This document shows positions 33,842-44,271 of a stretch of 44,271 bases of DNA, piece by piece (the first letter of the stretch is position 1; each line of letters begins with the position of its first letter). A program made the position numbers and the translations under genes. Below the pieces are notes generated by a model that was not told where the DNA came from, did not search any database, and saw only the letters and a list, made by a program, of their open reading frames with translations. Origin of the DNA: Betaproteobacteria bacterium (GTDB taxonomy: Bacteria; Pseudomonadota; Gammaproteobacteria; Burkholderiales; SG8-39); the NCBI GenBank assembly GCA_009693235.1, contig SHXR01000037.1, positions 1-44,271 of the forward strand, written 5' to 3'.

Positions 33842-33869
33842 ATGAAAGCCCGACGATGAAAGCCCGACG
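33842..33869 (+). repeat. 14-base tandem duplication over the prpF-like start codon
   Basis: The 14-mer ATGAAAGCCCGACG occurs twice head to tail at 33842-33855 and 33856-33869. The second copy holds the start codon of the PrpF-family gene. The first ATG is out of frame and reads only five codons (MKARR) before a TGA that overlaps the real ATG. The duplication therefore makes a tiny upstream reading frame coupled to the gene. Confidence 0.85.
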
Positions 33870-34989
33870 AATACCGGCCGCGTTCATGCGCGGTGGCACC
33901 AGCAAGGCCCTGATGTTTCATTTGCGCGACCTGCCGACCGAACGCGGCGAGTGGGACGCCCTCTTTCTGCGGGCGATCGGCAGTCCGGACCCGCACGGTC
34001 GGCAGCTGAACGGCATGGGCGGCGGCGTATCGTCCGTCTCGAAGGTCTGCGTGATCGGTCCACCCACGCGCAGCGATGCCGATGTCGATTACACCTTCGC
34101 GCAGGTCCTGGTGAAAGACGCGCGCGTCGATTACAGCGGCAATTGCGGAAACATGTCCTCTGCGGTGGGACCCTTCGCGATCGACGAACGCCTCCTCTCG
34201 GCAGCCGATGGCGATGCGATCGTGCGCATCCACAACACCAACACGAAGAAGATCATTCAGGCTGCCTTCCAGGTGGAAGGGGGTGAGGCGTGCGAAGAAG
34301 GTGATCTCGCGATTCCAGGCGTGGCAGGGAGCGGTGCACCGATCCGACTCGACTTTCTGGAACCAGGCGGCGCCACTACTGGCAAGCTTTTACCAACCGG
34401 CAATGTGATCGATCGCTTGGACATTACCGGGCTTGGCAACATCGACGCATCGCTGATCGACGCGGCCAATGCCACGGTGTTCGTGAGCGCCCCATCGCTT
34501 GGCATCACCGGCATCGAACTGCCGGATACCTTGGAACAGAATCACGCCGTGCTGGAGCGCATCGTGGCGATCCGCGCCGCCGGTTCCGTCGCCATGGGTA
34601 TCACGCGGGACCTCGCTGCGGCCCGACTGAAAACCATGGTGCCATTTTTCGGCATCGTCGCCCCACCCCAACCTTTCCGAACGCTGTCGGGCGAAGACAT
34701 CGCAGCCGATGCGATCGACCTCACGGTGCGCTTCATCTCGAACGGACAACCGCATCGCGCCTTGCCGCTGACCGGTTCACTTTGCACGGCGGTCGCGGCG
34801 CGAATACAAGGGTCGGTCGTGCACCACGCAGTCCGTGCCGGCGCAATCGGGGCCCTCCGCCTGGGGATGCCCTCAGGTGTGCTGACGGTCGATGCCAGTG
34901 TCGCGCAGCAAGACGGTGTATGGCAGACACCCCGCGGCTCGTTCTATCGAACGGCACGGCGCTTGTTCGATGGGTATGTGTATGCTTGA
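33856..34989 (+). CDS. PrpF-family isomerase (methylaconitate / oxalomesaconate type)
   Basis: This is a 377-residue protein of the PrpF family, diaminopimelate-epimerase-like isomerases that move a double bond in tricarboxylic or ring-cleavage acids (for example 2-methylaconitate isomerase or 4-oxalomesaconate tautomerase). Signature segments are 'IPAAFMRGGTSKALMFHL', 'QLNGMGGGVSSVSKVCVI', 'VDYSGNCGNMSSAVGPFAI' with the conserved C97, and 'PTGNVIDRLDI'. 'LTGSLCTAVAARIQGSVVH' follows near the end. No 2-methylcitrate genes are near, so a role in aromatic ring-fission product metabolism is more likely than propionate. The ATG at 33856 lies in a tandem duplication. It is divergent from the molybdenum subunits over only 73 bases. 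Confidence 0.88.
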   Translation: MKARRIPAAFMRGGTSKALMFHLRDLPTERGEWDALFLRAIGSPDPHGRQLNGMGGGVSSVSKVCVIGPPTRSDADVDYTFAQVLVKDARVDYSGNCGNMSSAVGPFAIDERLLSAADGDAIVRIHNTNTKKIIQAAFQVEGGEACEEGDLAIPGVAGSGAPIRLDFLEPGGATTGKLLPTGNVIDRLDITGLGNIDASLIDAANATVFVSAPSLGITGIELPDTLEQNHAVLERIVAIRAAGSVAMGITRDLAAARLKTMVPFFGIVAPPQPFRTLSGEDIAADAIDLTVRFISNGQPHRALPLTGSLCTAVAARIQGSVVHHAVRAGAIGALRLGMPSGVLTVDASVAQQDGVWQTPRGSFYRTARRLFDGYVYA

Positions 34990-35016
34990 CGCGACAAAAT
35001 ATTGAACCGCAAAGGG

Positions 35017-35089
35017 CGCGAAGGACGCAAAGGTCGGTCCGATTGAGGGTTCCTCATTTCCTTCCTGTTTTTCCTTTGCGTCCTTCGCG
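35017..35089. repeat. Long inverted repeat, possible palindromic intergenic element
   Basis: CGCGAAGGACGCAAAGG at 35017-35033 is matched exactly by its complement at 35073-35089, a 17-base perfect stem with a 39-base loop, inside the 103-base gap between the PrpF and SDR genes. Each arm contains an internal repeating unit (aaggNcgc), and the left side is preceded by another partial unit (CGCAAAGGG). I recall very similar 'cgcgaaggacgcaaagg' elements as dispersed repeats in many bacterial genomes. It may terminate prpF transcription. The right arm ends three bases before the SDR ATG, so it may also affect that gene's translation. Confidence 0.65.
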
Positions 35090-35092
35090 GTG

Positions 35093-35884
35093 ATGAGCGC
35101 TGTTGCATCAGATTTCCAAGGAACCCAATTGTTCGATCTCACGGGCAAAGTCGCTCTCATCACCGGCTCGACGCGCGGCATCGGCCTTGCCATCGCCGAG
35201 AATTTCGCCAAGCAGGGTGCCAAGGTGGTCATCTCCAGCCGCAAGGCCGAGGAATGCGAAAAGGTCACTGCCCGCTTGCAGGCGGCGGGCCATCAGGCGT
35301 TGTCGGTGCCGTGCGATGTGGGCAAGCACGACCAGCAGAAACGCTTGGTGGAGACTGTGCTGGCGCAATGGGGGCGCATCGATTCTTTGGTTTGCAATGC
35401 CGCGACCAACACCAACTTCGGACCGATGGGCAAAGCCTCTGATGAGGCCTACGACAAGATCATGAGCGTGAATGTGAAGAGCGTCTGGCAACTCACTAGC
35501 CTGGTGATTCCGCAGATGGCCGCACGCAAAGACGGCACCGTCATCATCGTTGGCAGCATCGCAGGCCTTCAAGGCAATCCGTTGCTCGGCCTCTATGGCG
35601 TCGGCAAAGCCGCGCTCTTCTCGATGGTGCGCAATCTCGCCGCGGAATGGGGACCCTCGAACATCCGCGTCAATGCCATTGCCCCAGGTCTAGTAAAGAC
35701 CGACTTCGCCAAAGCGCTATGGGAAAACGATGCGCTACGGGCCGCGCGTGAAGCGGCGACCCCGCTTCGTCGCATTGGTGATCCCGATGATATTGGCGGC
35801 ATCGCGGTGATGCTTGCCGCGCGGGCTGGTGCATTCATGACCGGACAAGTCCTGGTCGCCGATGGCGGCGTCACGATCATCTAA
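35093..35884 (+). CDS. Short-chain dehydrogenase/reductase
   Basis: This is a 263-residue classical SDR. The NAD(P)-binding TGSTRGIG is at residues 24-31 in 'KVALITGSTRGIGLAIAE'. The NNAG-like motif appears as 'LVCNAATNTNFGP', and the catalytic residues are Ser in 'IIVGSIAGLQG', Y168 and K172 in 'LYGVGKAALFSM'. 'RVNAIAPGLVKTDFAKALW' and 'GQVLVADGGVTI' complete the family pattern. The ATG at 35093 has no ribosome site. A TTG at 35129 has AAGGAA five bases upstream and would give the common start 'MFDLTGKVALITG'; it may be the real start. The stop is followed by a hairpin. It could act on an alcohol or hydroxyacyl intermediate of the island. Confidence 0.9.
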   Translation: MSAVASDFQGTQLFDLTGKVALITGSTRGIGLAIAENFAKQGAKVVISSRKAEECEKVTARLQAAGHQALSVPCDVGKHDQQKRLVETVLAQWGRIDSLVCNAATNTNFGPMGKASDEAYDKIMSVNVKSVWQLTSLVIPQMAARKDGTVIIVGSIAGLQGNPLLGLYGVGKAALFSMVRNLAAEWGPSNIRVNAIAPGLVKTDFAKALWENDALRAAREAATPLRRIGDPDDIGGIAVMLAARAGAFMTGQVLVADGGVTII

Positions 35885-35913
35885 TGGCGTGACAAACTAC
35901 GGCCGAATAGCGG

Positions 35914-35936
35914 GAGCATCTTGAATTCAGATGCTC
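35914..35936 (+). terminator. Hairpin after the SDR gene
   Basis: GAGCATCT at 35914-35921 and AGATGCTC at 35929-35936 form a perfect eight-base stem around TGAATTC, 30 bases after the SDR stop. It is not followed by a U-run, so it is a weak terminator candidate or an RNA 3' stabiliser. The rest of the 98-base gap leads into the bactofilin ribosome site (AGGA) with no clear promoter. Confidence 0.4.
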
Positions 35937-35982
35937 GGCTGTCACACTTATCAACGTCTGCGCACGGCCAATAGGATCCTCC

Positions 35983-36390
35983 ATGCAACGCAAGACGCTC
36001 GCGATCAATAAATCAGCCTTTGATACCGTCGTGCGCCCCGGCATGACGATCGCCGGCAACGTCACCTTCGCGGGCGATATGCGGGTTGACGGAAACATTC
36101 GCGGCGACCTCAATCTTTATAAATCCGCCAACGGGACGGTCGTCGTCGGCCGCTCCGGACGCGTCCACGGCAATGTCACGGTGTCGAATGCAGTAGTAAG
36201 CGGTTCGATTCGCGGATCGGTCAACGCCTCATCAGTCCTGGCGGTCGCCGGCTCCGGCCGGGTTGCAGGTAATGTCACGTATCAAAGCTTGGTCGTCAAG
36301 CGGAACGGTACGATCCATGGCCACCTCGCTCGCAGTGCCGGTAACCCCATCAACGATCCAATGATCGACACCTCCTTCGAGGAGTGCTGA
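35983..36390 (+). CDS. Bactofilin (polymer-forming cytoskeletal protein)
   Basis: This is a 135-residue bactofilin, a nucleotide-free cytoskeletal protein that polymerises by stacking a right-handed beta-helix and often organises cell-wall enzymes at the membrane. The central region, residues about 17-115, is a run of beta-helix turns such as 'TIAGNVTFAGDMRVDGNIRG', 'VVVGRSGRVHGNVTVSNAVV' and 'LAVAGSGRVAGNVTYQSLVV'. Short tails flank it, as in other members, and the C-terminus is a lone cysteine after 'TSFEE'. AGGA lies upstream of the ATG at 35983. A peptidoglycan hydrolase is often next to bactofilin genes, but none is here. It faces metF, six bases away. Confidence 0.92.
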   Translation: MQRKTLAINKSAFDTVVRPGMTIAGNVTFAGDMRVDGNIRGDLNLYKSANGTVVVGRSGRVHGNVTVSNAVVSGSIRGSVNASSVLAVAGSGRVAGNVTYQSLVVKRNGTIHGHLARSAGNPINDPMIDTSFEEC

Positions 36391-36396
36391 GTCTGG

Positions 36397-37242
36397 TCAA
36401 ATGCCTAATCGCTGCCAGATCGTTGAAGTCAATCCCGCCTGGTTCATGGTGTAGAAGTGCAGACCGGGCGCCCCGGCCGAGAGCAGGCGGCCGCAAAGAT
36501 CAGTGACCACATCCAAGCCAAGGCTTCGCACCGAGGCCGCATCGTCTCCAAAGCTTTGCATTTTCAGGCGCAGCCAGCGCGGAATCTCGGCGCCGCAGGC
36601 GTCCGAGAAGCGCGCCAGCTGCGAGAAGTTGGCGATCGGCATGATCCCCGGCACAATCGGCACCTGGATGCCAAGCGCCGCGCAGTCATCGATGAATCGG
36701 CAATACGAATCGATGTTGTAGAAATATTGAGTGATCGCGGCATCCGCTCCGGCGTCGATCTTCGCCTTGAAGTGTTCCAGATCGTCCCGTGCGCTGCGTG
36801 CCTGCGGATGGAACTCCGGATAGCAGGCAACCTCGATGTGAAAATGGTCGCCCGTCCGTTGTCGAATGAAAGTGACCAATTCGTTCGCATAACGCAGCTC
36901 CCCGGCGCTCGCAGCCCCGGATGGCAAATCGCCTCGCAAAGCAACCAGATGATCGATGCCTTTCGATCGGTATAGCTCGAGCGTGGCAGCGATTTCGTCG
37001 CGCGCGGCACCGATGCATGAAAGATGGGGCGCCGCCTTGTGGCCAGCGGCCTGGATTTCCAGGACAGTATCGAGGGTGTGGTCCCGGGTGGAGCCGCCCG
37101 CGCCATAGGTGCAAGAGAAGAATCGCGGTTTCAGCTGCGCAAGCTGCTGCCAGGCAGCGCGCAGGTTCGCCATCCCTTGTGCGGTTTTCGGTGGAAAGAA
37201 CTCGAAGCTGAACGCGCGCGGATATTTTTTCTGGGAGTCCAT
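36397..37242 (-). CDS. metF: 5,10-methylenetetrahydrofolate reductase MetF
   Basis: This is a 281-residue flavoprotein that reduces methylene-THF to methyl-THF, the methyl donor for methionine synthase. It opens 'FSFEFFPPKTAQGMANL' with the conserved EFFPP, then 'FFSCTYGAGGSTRDHTL' and 'APHLSCIGAARDEIAATL', 'DHLVALRGDLPSG', and 'DAAITQYFYNIDSYCRFIDDC' in outline, all typical. Length is normal for the bacterial enzyme, which lacks the regulatory domain. The ATG at 37242 is ten bases after the stop of metH, so MetF directly follows its user in one operon. No strong ribosome site is visible, suggesting translational coupling. Confidence 0.96.
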   Translation of the reverse strand: MDSQKKYPRAFSFEFFPPKTAQGMANLRAAWQQLAQLKPRFFSCTYGAGGSTRDHTLDTVLEIQAAGHKAAPHLSCIGAARDEIAATLELYRSKGIDHLVALRGDLPSGAASAGELRYANELVTFIRQRTGDHFHIEVACYPEFHPQARSARDDLEHFKAKIDAGADAAITQYFYNIDSYCRFIDDCAALGIQVPIVPGIMPIANFSQLARFSDACGAEIPRWLRLKMQSFGDDAASVRSLGLDVVTDLCGRLLSAGAPGLHFYTMNQAGLTSTIWQRLGI

Positions 37243-37252
37243 CGCGGCGATC

Positions 37253-40933
<3,681 letters not shown>

Positions 40934-40947
40934 AAAATCTATGTGGG

Positions 40948-41706
40948 CTACTGATTGGACATCAGAACTGTTCGCGTACTTGGGAGAATCTCAGCGCCGA
41001 TTTTCTCGAACGCAGACATTGCCGGAAATTTGAGCTTGCATTCGCGCATGTAGCCAAGCATTTCTTCGAGATAACGATTCACGACCTGCTCGGTCGGATG
41101 GCGCTTGAGACCGACCTTCACACAGTAATCATTATCCGGTCCGGTCGGCCGCCCAAACGCGCGCTTAATCGTCACCGGCAGCATCTGGTTGTAGAGCCGC
41201 TGAAACTCGGCGAACTTGACCGGATCGCGTGCGAACTCGCGCAGGTTTTCAACGCCATTGCCGTAGTGGCCTTCTTCGTCGCGCAACACCGAGTCCATTT
41301 CCTTCGCCCAGGGCTCATAGCTCGAATCACGGTACTCCATGATCTGCTGGCTGCCGGCACGATCGACCGTGAAGTTAAACACGGCGATATGAATCCAGTT
41401 ATCGAGATCGAGTGACCAGAACTGCGCAGCGGGTGGGCGTTTGGCATGCACTTTCTCAGGATCTTCACCGAGCGCTTCAAACAATTTGCAAAGACGCGCG
41501 CTGTGCTCGGCCTCTTCTCCGGCGAACTCAGCAGCCAGAAATTTCTCGCGCAGACTGGGCGCACAACCGATGGAACGTCCGAAGACTTCAGCCGTGGCGG
41601 TCTCCGCATAGAACTGGCGCGTCATTAGACGCAACAGCATTTCGCGGTATCCGCCCTTGGCTTCAGCCGCCGTCCTAATCGTCGGTGCATTGGTCGCTTC
41701 GTTCAT
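40948..41706 (-). CDS. Ferritin-like diiron protein (PaaA/PaaC-like)
   Basis: This is a 252-residue all-alpha protein of the ferritin-like superfamily, most like the phenylacetyl-CoA epoxidase PaaA/PaaC group. Two diiron half-sites are visible: E65-x-x-H68 in '[12 protein letters not shown]' and E144-x-x-H147 in '[12 protein letters not shown]'. Additional glutamates sit in '[12 protein letters not shown]' and '[12 protein letters not shown]'. Having one ExxH pair in each half of the bundle suggests an active oxidase or monooxygenase rather than a structural subunit. A run GGGGGA lies just upstream of the ATG at 41706. It is the first gene of an operon with metH and metF, a link I cannot explain; it is not next to other paa genes. 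Confidence 0.8.
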   Translation of the reverse strand: MNEATNAPTIRTAAEAKGGYREMLLRLMTRQFYAETATAEVFGRSIGCAPSLREKFLAAEFAGEEAEHSARLCKLFEALGEDPEKVHAKRPPAAQFWSLDLDNWIHIAVFNFTVDRAGSQQIMEYRDSSYEPWAKEMDSVLRDEEGHYGNGVENLREFARDPVKFAEFQRLYNQMLPVTIKRAFGRPTGPDNDYCVKVGLKRHPTEQVVNRYLEEMLGYMRECKLKFPAMSAFEKIGAEILPSTRTVLMSNQ

Positions 41707-41817
41707 CTAAGTCCCCCTACATGTGACACAACTCTGCAACACAAAGATGATTGGCTGCCATAGGGTCTGCATTTACATTCCCATTACCTACCAATTGCAT
41801 TCCTGACACAAGAAAAA

Positions 41818-41846
41818 TAGACATCTTATTTTCCGCTACGTATAAA
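41818..41846 (+). promoter_or_regulatory. Sigma-70-type promoter of the subtilisin-like protease
   Basis: TAGACA at 41818-41823 and TATAAA at 41841-41846 are separated by 17 bases; each matches the sigma-70 consensus in five of six positions. The start of transcription would be near 41853, about 37 bases before the GTG start of the protease, with GGAGG in between. The 183-base gap here is visibly more AT-rich than the rest of the window. I searched the opposite strand for a SAH riboswitch ahead of the metH operon and saw none. Confidence 0.7.
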
Positions 41847-41889
41847 CCGGTCCGATTCTCCCACTATTCACATACATCGGAGGCAATCC

Positions 41890-44238
41890 GTGACGCTCTC
41901 GCAGAAGTTCGCTAAGTTCGTCTTTTCCGCAGCACTCGCACTCACTCTCATGCACGGCGCCGCCGCCCAAAGTGGCCGCGGCAAGTCCTATATCGTGCAG
42001 TTGGCCGAGCCGCCGGCGGTGGCCTACGAGGGTGGCATCAACACTCACCCGCCGACGAAGTCCGCAGAAGGCGAGAAGATCGATGCGGACAATCCTGCGG
42101 TCACGAGCTATCGGGAGCATCTGAGGGCGCGGCAGAACGCCGTGCTCGACCGCGTCGGCGGCGGCAGCAAGCTGCATAGCTACGGATATGTGTTCAACGG
42201 GTTTGCCGCCCAAATCACGGAGGCGCAGGCGCAGGCTCTGGCCAAGACACCGGATGTGCTGTCGGTCGTGCCGGACGAGATTCGCCAGATCGACACGGCA
42301 ACCACGCCGGCATTCCTCGGGCTCAGTGGCAGCGGGGGGGGTTCTGGCGGAAGTACGAAGCGAAGGGCGAGGACGTGATCATCGGCATTATCGATACCGG
42401 CATCTGGCCCGAGCATCCGAGTTTTTCCGATCGAAACCAAAGCGGCCGACAGGCCTACGAGCTTATCCGTGGCTGGAAGGGTACGTGCGTCGCAGGCGAG
42501 GAGTTCACCGTGTCGAACTGTAATCGGAAATTGATCGGCGCACGCTACTACAACGCGGGGTTCGGAGGCGACGATGGAATCAATGCGTTGTTCCCTGGAG
42601 AATTCAATTCGCCCCGCGACTTTAATGGCCATGGCACGCACACGGCGTCAACCGCCGGTGGCAACGCTGACGTTCCGACCACGGGCGCCGCGGCGGTATT
42701 CGGAAAGATCAGCGGCATGGCGCCGCGCGCGCATTGCTGCCTACAAGGTGTGCTGGGGTCCTGGAAATTGCCACACCTCCGACATCATGGCAGCGATCGA
42801 CCAAGCGGTCGCCGACGGTGTGGATGTCATCAACTATTCGATCAGCGGCACGCAGACCAACTTCCAGGACCCCGTCGAGCAGGCGTTCATGCGCGCCGCT
42901 GCCGCTGGTGTGTTCGTGGCAGCGGCCGCGGGCAATAACGGTCCGAATTACTTTACGGTTACCCATCCCAGCCCGTGGATCACTACCGTTGCGGCGGGAA
43001 CGCATAACCGAAGCAGCAATGGTTCCGTCACGCTCGGCAACGACAGCACCTACGTTGGTGCGTCGATTTCGCAAGCTTTGCCCTCGAAACCGTTGATTGA
43101 TGCGAACGCGGCCCGCTTGCCGCTCGTCGATGAGAACCACGCCAATGCCTGCTTGACAAAGGAGATCTACGAGGAATTCTACAGGGGGACCGGCCCAGTG
43201 CTTGACCCGGCCCTGGTCGCCGGCAAGATCGTCGTTTGCGAATTTGGCGGCAATAGCCGCGTCGACAAGAGCCTCGCAATGCAGCGGGCTGGCGGGGTCG
43301 GCATGATTCTGCTCAACAATGGGCCGGGGCAGACGCTCAATACCGAACTGCACTTCGTGCCGACCGTTCAATTGTCGGTGAGCGACCGTGTCGCTGTGAC
43401 CGCATACGCGGCAACCGCCGGTGCGACAGCAGCCATCAGTCAAGGCGTGATGAATTTGACGACGCCGGCGCCTTTCACCGCAAACTTTTCGTCACGCGGA
43501 CCATCACAAGCTGCCGGTGGCAATCTGCTGAAGCCCGATATCATCGCCCCCGGACAGGACATTCTGGCGGGCGTTTCGCCAGTGGGCTACAAGGGCCGCT
43601 TGTTCGACGTCTTGAGCGGTACGTCGATGTCCAGCCCGCACATCGCAGGTATTGCGGCATTGATGAAGGAACTGCATCCGAAATGGTCACCGATGGCGAT
43701 CAAGTCAGCGCTGATGACCTCTGCCGGTGACGTGCTGGACGGACCAAACACGGCTCCGAAAGTAATCCGGAGCCAGGGTGCCGGCCATGTCCGCCCCAAC
43801 AATGCCGCCAATCCGGGGCTGGTGTTCGATTCCGGTCCGATAGACTGGCAGGGCTTCCTCTGCGGCATTGGTGCTGTGCTCCCTGCAACCTGTACCGCCG
43901 CGAATGTTCCGGTACTGCATGCCAGCGACTTGAACGTGCCGTCGATCGCGATTGGCTTCGGGAAATTCGCGACCAAGCAAACGGTGACACGTCGGGTCAC
44001 CAACAAAAGTAGCCGAACCACCACCTATACCGCGTCTTACGACATGCCCGGCTTCACGGTGACAGTCAGTCCGCCATCGTTGACGATGGCAAGCGGGCAA
44101 ACAAAGTCGTTTACCGTAACGTTCGCGCCCAACACAGCGACCCCGAATTACTATGGTGGTCAGCTCACATGGACCGGCGGCACATCGGCATCCGACCAGC
44201 GCACTGTACGTATCCCGATGCTGGTGTACGCGCCGTAA
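41890..44238 (+). pseudogene. Secreted subtilisin-like (S8) protease, two frameshifts
   Basis: This is a plant-type subtilase, about 783 residues if the frame is corrected. It starts at GTG 41890 behind GGAGG, with signal peptide 'MTLSQKFAKFVFSAALALT...AAAQ'. An I9 propeptide follows ('SYIVQLAEPP', 'VFNGFAAQITEAQAQAL'). The catalytic residues are Asp in 'IIGIIDTGIWPEHPSF', His in 'DFNGHGTHTASTAGG', the oxyanion Asn in 'AAAAGNNGPNYFT' and Ser in 'LSGTSMSSPHIAGIAAL'. A PA domain is inserted ('VAGKIVVCEFGG', 'GVGMILLNN') and an Fn3-like domain closes it ('TRRVTNKSSRTTTYTA'). The frame breaks at an eight-G run (42334-42341) and again in a CG repeat (42724-42732); one base and two bases, respectively, would repair it. 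Confidence 0.85.
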
Positions 44239-44271
44239 CAGCTGCCGCCGCCGAACCGAGGGCCGCGCAGA

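Noticed and set aside
41707..41889. A SAH or cobalamin riboswitch ahead of the metH operon
   Set aside because: I looked for the GAGGNGCGCTGC-type core and for a B12 box in the upstream gap and saw neither.

Overview
The window is about 60% GC and densely coded on both strands, with no gap over 300 bases. It looks like the chromosome of a betaproteobacterium of Burkholderiales type. The main reasons are three orphan Bug-type (tripartite tricarboxylate transporter) solute receptors, two TRAP transporters, CoxL-type molybdenum hydroxylases and a cobalamin-dependent metH with metF. No rRNA, tRNA, CRISPR array, transposase, phage gene or recognisable transcription regulator was seen. Taxonomy is inferred from gene content only.

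Layout. (1) 1-3028, minus: an operon of MaoC hydratase, CitE-like CoA-ester lyase, dctP (frameshifted) and dctQ (cut by the window edge), suggesting uptake and CoA-dependent breakdown of a small carboxylic acid. (2) 3182-6076: an exported M48 metallopeptidase facing a membrane protein with a spermidine-synthase-like domain. (3) 6254-11595: a catabolic set with a Bug receptor, a haem-oxygenase-like di-metal enzyme, an alpha/beta hydrolase coupled to a RidA-like protein, an ornithine-cyclodeaminase-like enzyme and an amidase. (4) 11620-16374, minus: two putatively exported SAM-dependent methyltransferases, an acuI-like oxidoreductase with two frameshifts, a PLP aminotransferase and an envelope alpha/beta hydrolase. 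(5) 16495-23149: a complete TRAP transporter (dctPQM), divergent from an operon of flavin monooxygenase (frameshifted), Rieske-oxygenase catalytic subunit with a collapsed Rieske domain, separate Rieske protein, and glutathione-S-transferase homologue. (6) 23154-35884: an FMN hydroxy-acid dehydrogenase, two Bug receptors, a small VOC protein, a wrecked class III extradiol dioxygenase divergent from an intact class I extradiol dioxygenase, two tandem molybdenum-hydroxylase large subunits, a PrpF-family isomerase and an SDR. (7) 35983-44238: a bactofilin; an operon of ferritin-like diiron protein, metH and metF; and a secreted subtilisin-like protease with two frameshifts.

Regions 1, 3, 5 and 6 read as a peripheral catabolic island for aromatic or heteroaromatic acids: dedicated uptake, hydroxylation by Rieske, flavin and molybdenum enzymes, extradiol ring cleavage, then hydrolase, deaminase, amidase, isomerase and CoA-lyase steps. 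Substrates cannot be read from the sequence.

The most interesting unit is the split Rieske oxygenase at 20902-23149. The mononuclear-iron site and the intact [2Fe-2S] cluster are on two different polypeptides, and a GST homologue is translationally coupled behind them. As I recall it, this resembles the NdmC/NdmD/NdmE caffeine N-demethylase, but here the Rieske carrier is a free-standing protein with no reductase domain. A second theme is reading-frame damage: five genes carry frameshifts, mostly in short simple-sequence tracts, while the longest genes (metH and both molybdenum subunits) are intact. Either a sequencing artefact or real gene decay is possible, except for the extradiol dioxygenase at 26968-27749, which is a true pseudogene.
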